A program made the position numbers and the translations under genes. The notes beneath the pieces were generated by a model. That model ran no database searches. It was not told the DNA's origin and was given only the letters and a program-made list of their open reading frames with translations. Below are positions 5,363-9,866 of a DNA stretch of 9,866 bases, piece by piece; the stretch's first letter is position 1; every line of letters begins with the position of its first letter. Origin of the DNA: JBAZGH01 sp041652935 (lineage in GTDB: Bacteria > Patescibacteriota > Patescibacteriia > Patescibacteriales > XYC2-FULL-47-12); contig JBAZGH010000033.1 in the NCBI GenBank assembly GCA_041652935.1, positions 1 to 9,866 on the forward strand, in the 5' to 3' direction.

Positions 5363-6103
5363 TTACGCGGCAAGCGCTTCCACTAGCACTTGTGCCGCTT
5401 CTCGCATTTCCTGTTCGCTTCGAATTGGCTTTCCATAAATACCGGAGCCGCAAATCGCGTGGAACTGCGGTCCGGCCGCTTTCCCACATTCGGAAACATC
5501 ACCGCCCTGGGTAATAAAACCGGGAGCGAAAAGATCAAAGTTGCCCGCGCCGATTTCCCGATCAAAGATGGCATACAACTCTTTGACCCAAGAAAGTTTG
5601 TTGCCGGGCACGACGAAATTTCGGACTCCCAGTTTAATGGCCAGATGATAGATCCTCAGCGGCACATCATCGAGAATATAGCCGCCTTCACTGACCAAAA
5701 ACTTCGGGTGGGTCATAATCCCGCCGGTGAGGACGATCAGCCCCTCTTCCATACAGGCCTCCGTCCACGCTTTCTGCGTCTCCGGACCGGTGAATGGAAA
5801 CAGGATCGCCGCATCCACGCCCGAAGCTTTGAGGCGCTTGGCAAATTTCGAGCCCATATCCGGAATGTCGTTGCCCGCCTTCTGCAGGTCAAAAATCGTA
5901 AGAAGGCCCGGATTTGCCTCCTTGACGACGCCCACGACCTGTTGCAGTCCTGTCAGCCCGAGATCTAGGCCGAGTTTGATGGCTGCAACTTCTTGAATGC
6001 CCCTGACCGCCCGGCATAACGTTGGCAAATGCTCGCCGTCCAAATCCGCCGCCGGAATGATGCTTTTGGGAAGGGTTATCAATCTTCCTTGCTCCTGAGA
6101 CAT
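5363..6103 (-). CDS. Orotidine 5'-phosphate decarboxylase-like protein (PyrF-like)
   Basis: A 246-residue TIM-barrel protein of the OMP decarboxylase (HUMPS) superfamily, which converts OMP to UMP. The catalytic stretch is FDLQKAGNDIPDMG (71-84), giving D72, K75 and D79: the DxK..D charged network in the variant form seen in a divergent bacterial/archaeal subgroup. K43 in AIKLG and the phosphate-side loops QGGD (199-202) and GSGIYG (219-224) also fit; the usual GR.IY arginine is absent. The open frame extends further upstream, but I choose ATG 6103 because TAGGAG lies 7 bp before it and the upstream codons cover a hairpin. It is first in a two-gene operon with the PyrE-like gene, with GC-rich codon use unlike the flanking genes. 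A related HUMPS enzyme such as hexulose-phosphate synthase is less likely given the partner. Confidence 0.82.
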   Translation of the reverse strand: MSQEQGRLITLPKSIIPAADLDGEHLPTLCRAVRGIQEVAAIKLGLDLGLTGLQQVVGVVKEANPGLLTIFDLQKAGNDIPDMGSKFAKRLKASGVDAAILFPFTGPETQKAWTEACMEEGLIVLTGGIMTHPKFLVSEGGYILDDVPLRIYHLAIKLGVRNFVVPGNKLSWVKELYAIFDREIGAGNFDLFAPGFITQGGDVSECGKAAGPQFHAICGSGIYGKPIRSEQEMREAAQVLVEALAA

Positions 6104-6134
6104 GTCTTTACTCCTAACTCTCTGCGTGTGATAT

Positions 6135-6178
6135 AAAAAACCGAACTTATAAAAGGTGCGAAATCCTCCTTTGTTCGG
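6135..6178 (-). terminator. Hairpin with U-tract between the U32 gene and pyrF: terminator or leader attenuator
   Basis: On the minus strand CCGAAC (6173-6178) pairs with GTTCGG (6141-6146), with AAAGG/CCTTT (6168-6172 with 6152-6156) stacked inside, then TTTTTT (6135-6140). It lies 54 bp after the U32 stop, so it can terminate that gene. If the weak promoter at 6192-6220 is real, the hairpin would instead be the leader of pyrF and could act as an attenuator. An SD-like AAAGGAGG is buried in the stem with no start codon after it. Confidence 0.7.
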
Positions 6179-6191
6179 CTTTTCTATGTTT

Positions 6192-6220
6192 ACAATAGAA
6201 TAAAAGCGATAAAAAAGCAA
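6192..6220 (-). promoter_or_regulatory. Weak candidate promoter of pyrF-pyrE
   Basis: On the minus strand TTGCTT (6215-6220), 17 bases, then TATTGT (6192-6197). Spacing is ideal, but both boxes match poorly. A promoter is needed somewhere here if the following hairpin terminates transcription from the U32 gene. Confidence 0.3.
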
Positions 6221-6232
6221 TGGTAGTTGTTT

Positions 6233-7465
6233 TTATTTCAAAACAAAAACATTATCGCCAACCCTAGCTTTTTCGCTAATTTTTATCCCAACTTCTTTTC
6301 CTTTTTTTGCCTGTTTTATATCTTTTCCCTCAATTTGCATAGAAGCAATTATTTGTTTTGAATAAGTTGTTTTGCCTTCAATATATATTTCTTCTCCCAA
6401 ACTCAATTCTTTTTCCGTCAATTTTACTAAAGCTACCTTGATTTTCGGCAAATATTTTATTACCTTGCCGATGCGCGTTTTTTTTACGGCGGCGGCATTG
6501 TCAGATTTGTCATAACTAATTCCTTCCGGCCCCGGGTCGCCGAAATAAAATCCGGTTTCAAAGCCGCGATTATAGACAGACTCTAATTCTTTTTTCCAGA
6601 CGCGCGCTTTTGCTTTCGTGTAAGTCCCGTTAAAATACGCGTCCACTGCTTCACGATAGCATCTGGAAACTGTTTCAACATAACGCGGGTCTCTTCTCCT
6701 GCCCTCTATTTTAAAACTATCAATGCCGGCTTTTATCAACTCCGGTATACACTCAATCATGCATAAATCTTTGGCGCTCATATAATATTTTCCTTGATTG
6801 CTGATTTTGTTGCCCTCGTCATCTTCTAACGTCCACTCTTTTCGGCAAGGCTGACCGCAGGAACCGCAGTTCGCCGACTTGCCGTAAATGGCGGCGGACA
6901 AAAGACAGCGTCCGGAGATTGACCAGCACATCGCGCCATGCACGAATGTTTCTATTTCCAACGCACCAACTTTCTTCTTCAGCTCGGTGATTTGTTTTAA
7001 TGTCATTTCCCGCGCCAACACAACACGCGCTGCGCCTAATTTTTTATAAAACAAAGCTGATTGCCAGTTGGAAACGTTCGCCTGGGTGGAGATAAAAAAT
7101 TTCATTTTGTATTTGCGCGCGATTTCAATCGCCGCCGGGTCCCAGATAATTATTGCATCCACGCCTACCTGCTTTGCTTTTTTGATTATTCTCTCGGCAA
7201 TCTTTATGTCTTTATTATAAATTACTGAATTCACAGTCAGATATGGTTTAATTCCATAATTATGGCATTTTTTCACGAACGCGCCTAAATTACTCAAATT
7301 AAAAACATCCGCGTTGGCGCGCATAGTTAAATCAGACAAACCAAAATAAACAGCATCTGCATAATTTTTACATGCCTCTAAACTAGCCCAATCCCGAATG
7401 GGCGACATTATTTCTGGCCTTGTCCGCCCACGCCGCAGGCGTTGGGAGGATTTTTTTATTTTCAT
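6233..7465 (-). CDS. U32-family protein (peptidase U32; RlhA/TrhP-like RNA hydroxylase)
   Basis: Members once called collagenase-like peptidases; the studied RlhA and TrhP instead make 5-hydroxycytidine in 23S rRNA or 5-hydroxyuridine in tRNA. The 410-residue product carries the U32 signature exactly: ETFVHGAMCWSISGRCLLS (172-190), with C180 and C187. The nearby cysteines C200, C203, C207 (CGSCGQPC) and C235 plausibly bind a metal or iron-sulfur cluster. The N-terminal half (20-165) reads as a TIM-barrel start (PEIMSP, ADAVYFG, KPYLTVNS); the C-terminal 80 residues are a small beta domain. Which RNA it modifies cannot be told. Residues 6-16 (SSQRLRRGRTR) come from a GC-rich palindrome, so the native N-terminus was probably MKIKK joined to PEIM. 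There is no SD. It has its own extended -10 promoter and a palindrome in its leader. Confidence 0.9.
   Translation of the reverse strand: MKIKKSSQRLRRGRTRPEIMSPIRDWASLEACKNYADAVYFGLSDLTMRANADVFNLSNLGAFVKKCHNYGIKPYLTVNSVIYNKDIKIAERIIKKAKQVGVDAIIIWDPAAIEIARKYKMKFFISTQANVSNWQSALFYKKLGAARVVLAREMTLKQITELKKKVGALEIETFVHGAMCWSISGRCLLSAAIYGKSANCGSCGQPCRKEWTLEDDEGNKISNQGKYYMSAKDLCMIECIPELIKAGIDSFKIEGRRRDPRYVETVSRCYREAVDAYFNGTYTKAKARVWKKELESVYNRGFETGFYFGDPGPEGISYDKSDNAAAVKKTRIGKVIKYLPKIKVALVKLTEKELSLGEEIYIEGKTTYSKQIIASMQIEGKDIKQAKKGKEVGIKISEKARVGDNVFVLK
7418..7450. repeat. GC-rich REP-like palindrome read through at the U32 N-terminus
   Basis: TCCGCCCA (7423-7430) pairs with TGGGAGGA (7443-7450) at 7 of 8 positions, enclosing ACGCC/GGCGT (7430-7434 with 7438-7442) around a GCA loop. 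The 12-mer CCTTGTCCGCCC (7418-7429) recurs exactly at 8237-8248 in smc, where the same nested fold follows. It is in frame and adds about 11 basic residues. Confidence 0.75.
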
Positions 7466-7476
7466 ATTTTATTTAC

Positions 7477-7504
7477 GTAGAGATGCGATTAATCGCGTCT
7501 CTAC
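7477..7504. repeat. 28-bp near-perfect palindrome in the U32 leader
   Basis: GTAGAGA (7477-7483) pairs with TCTCTAC (7498-7504), a T.G pair follows, and the 12-base centre GCGATTAATCGC is fully self-complementary. It sits between the U32 promoter and its ATG. I recall very similar palindromes being abundant between genes in cyanobacteria and Chloroflexi, so it may be a widespread repeat type. Confidence 0.85.
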
Positions 7505-7522
7505 TTTATTTAACATACCTAC

Positions 7523-7531
7523 ATTATAACA
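7523..7531 (-). promoter_or_regulatory. Extended -10 promoter of the U32 gene
   Basis: Minus strand TGTTATAAT (7523-7531) is a perfect extended -10 (TGnTATAAT). A weak ATTGTA lies about 16 bp upstream. The transcript would start near 7516, giving a leader of about 50 nt that contains the 28-bp palindrome. Confidence 0.6.
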
Positions 7532-7559
7532 AATCTACGAACATTACAATGTTTAATGC

Positions 7560-7588
7560 TTGACTTTAAAACACTTTTCAATTATTAT
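7560..7588 (+). promoter_or_regulatory. Promoter of tRNA-Glu
   Basis: TTGACT (7560-7565), 17 bases, then TATTAT (7583-7588): a strong sigma70-type promoter with a start near 7595, about 70 bp before the tRNA. A short hairpin TAGCT/AGCTA (7594-7598 with 7606-7610) followed by T7 lies at the very start of the transcript. It is AT-rich and probably too weak to stop transcription. Confidence 0.72.
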
Positions 7589-7625
7589 ATTCCTAGCTGG
7601 TAAATAGCTATTTTTTTATATTAAA

Positions 7626-7660
7626 TTATAACTTTCAACTTTTTACTTTCGACTTTCGAC
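7626..7660. repeat. Five-unit 7-bp array upstream of tRNA-Glu
   Basis: Units TTATAAC, TTTCAAC, TTTTTAC, TTTCGAC, TTTCGAC follow one another without gaps, giving a TTTNNAC consensus. The array ends 6 bp before the tRNA. A second array with the same consensus and orientation lies on the other side of the tRNA at 7769-7811. Confidence 0.75.
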
Positions 7661-7666
7661 TAATTT

Positions 7667-7738
7667 GGTCCCATCGTCTAATGGTTAGGACATCAGGTTT
7701 TCATCCTGAAAATAGGGGTTCGATTCCCCTTGGGACTA
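7667..7738 (+). tRNA. tRNA-Glu, anticodon TTC
   Basis: A complete 72-nt cloverleaf: acceptor GGTCCCA with TGGGACT (7731-7737, one G.U at the end), D arm GTC..GAC (7676-7678 with 7689-7691), anticodon stem TCAGG/CCTGA with loop TTTTCAT, variable loop AAAT, T arm AGGGG/CCCCT with loop TTCGATT. The anticodon TTC at 7700-7702 reads GAA and GAG. The discriminator base is A, and CCA is not encoded (ACAT follows), so it must be added enzymatically. The sequence resembles E. coli tRNA-Glu in the D and T arms. It has its own promoter upstream and a strong terminator 12 bp downstream. Confidence 0.97.
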
Positions 7739-7744
7739 CATAAA

Positions 7745-7773
7745 TAAAAAACGCCCCCGCGGGGGGCGTTTTT
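7745..7773. terminator. Bidirectional terminator for tRNA-Glu and smc
   Basis: AACGCCCCC (7750-7758) and GGGGGCGTT (7762-7770) form a perfect 9-bp GC-rich stem with a 3-nt loop. T5 follows on the plus strand (7769-7773) and T6 on the minus strand (complement of A 7746-7751). It therefore ends both the tRNA transcript and the convergent smc transcript. Confidence 0.93.
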
Positions 7774-7811
7774 ACTTTCTACTTTTAACTTTATAACTTC
7801 TGACTTTTGAC
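7769..7811. repeat. Six-unit 7-bp array overlapping the smc 3' end
   Basis: Units TTTTTAC, TTTCTAC, TTTTAAC, TTTATAAC (8 bp), TTCTGAC, TTTTGAC share the TTTNNAC consensus of the array at 7626-7660. On the minus strand it encodes the last SMC residues (VKSQKL) and supplies the TAA stop. Confidence 0.75.
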
Positions 7812-9853
7812 CTCATCTATCTTAATACTCAACAGCTTGGAAGCGCTGTCGTCACCCATAGTAACTCCGTAAATTATATCGGCGATATACATCATTGACC
7901 GGTTGTGGGTTATGGCGATAAATTGCGTTTTGGAAGACAACTCTTCTAAAATCCTACCTAAACGGCCGGAATTAGCCTCGTCCAATGCCGCATCAACCTC
8001 ATCCAAAACAACAAACGGCGACGGGTTGACGGAAATAATCGCGCAAATTAAAGCGATGGCAGTAAGCGCCCTTTCGCCTCCGGAAAGCATGGAAATGCTT
8101 TTAATCTTCTTGCCCGGCGGGGTGGCTTGAATTTCAATCCCGGCTAAAACTTCTTTTTTCTTCCTTAACACAACTCCCTTTTCTTCCTTGCCCGCCCGCG
8201 AAGTCAGGAGGGTTTCTTCTTTGCTTTCATTTTCATCCTTGTCCGCCCCGCCGAAGGCTTGGGCGGATTCGTCTTCCCCCTCTTTTTCATCAGCCGAAGA
8301 AGACATGTATTTAATTAACTTGGAACTGCCGCCATTAAATAAAACTTTGAAATATTTTTCAAACTGCTTGGCTATTTGGTCAAAAGCGCTGTTAAACTTA
8401 TCAGCGATTGTTTTATCCAGTTCGTTGATAATTTTATCCAGACTTTTCATTCCTGACTGCAAATCTTCAACCTGGCCGGACAAAAATTCAAAACGGATTT
8501 TTGTTTCGTCATATTCTTTCTTTATCTCCGGGTCAATCCCGCCTATTTGCTCCAGCTGGTTTTTTAATTTTTGAATGCGCTCATAAGCGGAATTTTTATC
8601 AACATTTTCATAACCGCCCCCTGCGTCAATAACCGCCCGCAAATCATTCAATTCCCGCCTGATTTCATGCTCCAAATCCTCCAGCTTTGTTTCAACGCGG
8701 GCTTTATCTATCTTTATTTCATTGATTTTGTTATTAACATCATTAAATCCAAGCTGCAATTCGTGCGACCGGCTCTGCAAATTCATAATCTGCTCCCGGC
8801 TGTTCCTCCCAGCCAATTCTTCTTTTTCTAATTTATTTTTTACCTCTGCCAGCTGATTGTTTATTTTTTTAACTTCCAGCTCAACTCCAACTTGCGAAGC
8901 TTCCAGTTCTTTTGAGTCTTTATCTCCTCCCCTTTTATTAGCTCCCAATTTTTTGGCGATTTCCGCGATATCGCCCTCTTTGCTTATAATTGAATTTTTT
9001 AGATAACTAATCTCGCTGTTTCCGCTATTGATATGGCTGCTGGCCTCAATATATTTTTGGGTTAATTTGTTTTTTTCTTCTTCCAATTCCGCAGCCTTCT
9101 GGTTAATGTTATAAATTTCTTTGCCTGCATCTTTATCTTCTCCCGCCTCTTTCCTTAACTGTTCAATCTTGTCCTTCAACTTGTTAAAAAAATTCTTTAT
9201 TTTAGAAATATTACCTTCACTTTCCAGCGACTTAAATATGTCCTGATTTATTTTATATAATTCTTCAACATAATTTTTAATTCTGGCAATTTTGTTGTCC
9301 CGGCTGTCTCCCCGCCCTTGCTCTTTGGCTAATTTATTTTTTAATTTTTCTAATTCCAGTCCGATTTCACTCTGCTGTTTTTTTATTTTTTCCAAATCAT
9401 CGCTCAGCGCGTTGATTTCTTTTTCCTTGTCGGCTATTTTTTTATTTTCATTTTTTATCTCGTCTCGCAGCTGGCTTTGCCTGCGGTTCAGCCAGGTTAA
9501 ATCTATGTTTCCCGACGACTCGTAAGAAACACTGATTTTTGCCCTTATCTCCGCCAGCTCCTGGTTTAATTTATTCCTTTTTTCCTCCAGCAGTTCTTTT
9601 TCTTCTTCCAAAACTCCCTTATTCGGGCTGCCGTATTGGATTGATTGAAGCTCTTCTATTTTCTGATTGATATTATTCAGCTCTTTTTCTTTCTCCCTCT
9701 GCCCCTGCTCCCGGCTGATTAAATTTTTATTAATTTCTTTTAATTCATCATTAAGTTTGTGCCATCCGGAGGCGTAATAACTAATTTGCAGTTCATGTAG
9801 TTCAGTTTCTAATTCAGTCCGCTGTTCTAATTTTTTTATCTGCCTGGTAAGAG
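7791..9853 (-). CDS. smc: Chromosome partition protein SMC, C-terminal part (5' end missing)
   Basis: SMC proteins are ATP-driven DNA-loop-extruding condensins. About 687 codons are present and the frame stays open to the right edge, so the N-terminal Walker A head (roughly 200 residues) is lost with the contig end. The TTG at 9609-9611 is not a start. Most of the sequence is Lys/Glu-rich heptad coiled coil. The C-terminal head is intact: KYFKVLFNGGSSKL, signature LSGGER (8070-8087), Walker B PFVVLDEVDAALD, H-loop FIAITHN. I see no canonical hinge; the middle of the arm (9111-9323) is helical and less regular (NYVEELYKINQDIFKSLE). A region of about 50 residues rich in Glu, Asp and Lys, between KYMSS and AGIEIQATPPGKK, interrupts the head where other SMCs have a short link, and part of it is a GC-rich palindrome. 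The last residues derive from a 7-bp array. It converges on tRNA-Glu. Confidence 0.92.
8237..8267. repeat. GC-rich REP-like palindrome inside smc
   Basis: TCCGCCC (8242-8248) pairs perfectly with GGGCGGA (8261-8267), enclosing GCC/GGC around GAA. It shares the 12-mer CCTTGTCCGCCC and the nested design with the element at 7418-7450. It is translated in frame as part of SAQAFGGADKDE within the acidic insertion of the SMC head. Confidence 0.78.
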
Positions 9854-9866
9854 AGATCGGAAGAGC
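9854..9866. other. Residual Illumina adapter sequence at the contig end
   Basis: The final 13 bases are AGATCGGAAGAGC, the universal TruSeq adapter start, ending exactly at the window edge. The smc frame happens to remain open through it, so the bases should not be translated as genome. True genomic sequence ends at or before 9853. Confidence 0.95.

Noticed and set aside
5390..5968. Long plus-strand open frame opposite pyrF
   Set aside because: It mirrors the GC-rich pyrF gene, has no SD or recognisable domain, and the minus strand encodes a clear OMP decarboxylase. The same applies to the other plus-strand frames opposite iscS, rrf2, pyrE and smc.
6104..6220. Longer pyrF start adding 39 residues
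   Set aside because: The extension starts at TTG without SD, passes through the hairpin and T-tract, and the ATG at 6103 has a well-placed TAGGAG.
7594..7617. Hairpin plus T7 at the start of the tRNA-Glu transcript read as a terminator
   Set aside because: The stem is only 5 bp and AT-rich, and termination there would abolish the tRNA; probably weak or incidental.
7626..7811. CRISPR array
   Set aside because: Units are 7 bp without spacers, and no cas genes are present. None of the other repeats has regular repeat-spacer structure either.

Overview
This is a 9.9 kb contig from a bacterium with an AT-rich genome crowded with small dispersed repeats. Compact gene spacing, several genes without a Shine-Dalgarno (SD) sequence, and the style of the SMC, U32 and DsbA/GILT-like proteins suggest the Candidate Phyla Radiation (Patescibacteria, Parcubacteria-like). 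That placement is inference from remembered family resemblance, not a search. No gene has an in-frame UGA, so the standard code fits. The last 13 bases (9854-9866) match the Illumina TruSeq adapter core exactly, so the right edge is a sequencing artefact inside an unfinished smc gene.

Layout from left to right. (1) 15-989, minus: a lipoprotein with a thioredoxin/GILT-like domain and its own promoter. (2) 1182-1616, plus: tsaE (tRNA t6A synthesis), convergent with (3) a minus-strand iron-sulfur operon in the order rrf2/iscR-like (3948-4349), GIY-YIG nuclease (3488-3838), iscS (2260-3417), iscU (1690-2175). It has a good promoter at 4457-4485 and ends at a hairpin overlapping the tsaE stop codon. 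(4) 4491-6220, minus: a self-contained pyrF-pyrE-like pair, visibly more GC-rich than its surroundings, with strong SD sequences, a leader hairpin and a strong terminator. It looks acquired. (5) 6233-7465, minus: a U32-family protein (RlhA/TrhP type, RNA hydroxylation). (6) 7667-7738, plus: tRNA-Glu(UUC) with its promoter, followed by a bidirectional terminator shared with (7) the convergent smc gene (7791 to the right edge), which lacks its N-terminal ATPase half.

The genes are mostly housekeeping. IscS and IscU make iron-sulfur clusters, and the Rrf2 protein probably senses them and represses the operon. TsaE, the U32 protein and tRNA-Glu belong to tRNA/rRNA maturation. PyrF and PyrE carry out the last two steps of UMP synthesis.

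The unusual part is the repeat content. At least five families of short palindromes or tandem arrays occupy nearly every intergenic space and enter genes: long AT-rich hairpins in leaders, a BIME-like repeat bracketing the GIY-YIG gene, GC-rich palindromes read in frame inside smc and at the U32 N-terminus, a near-perfect 28-bp palindrome in the U32 leader, and degenerate 7-bp arrays that encode the C-terminal tails of IscU and SMC and flank tRNA-Glu. The GIY-YIG gene with its bracketing repeats, inserted inside the isc operon, is the best candidate for an uncharacterised repeat-mobilising unit.
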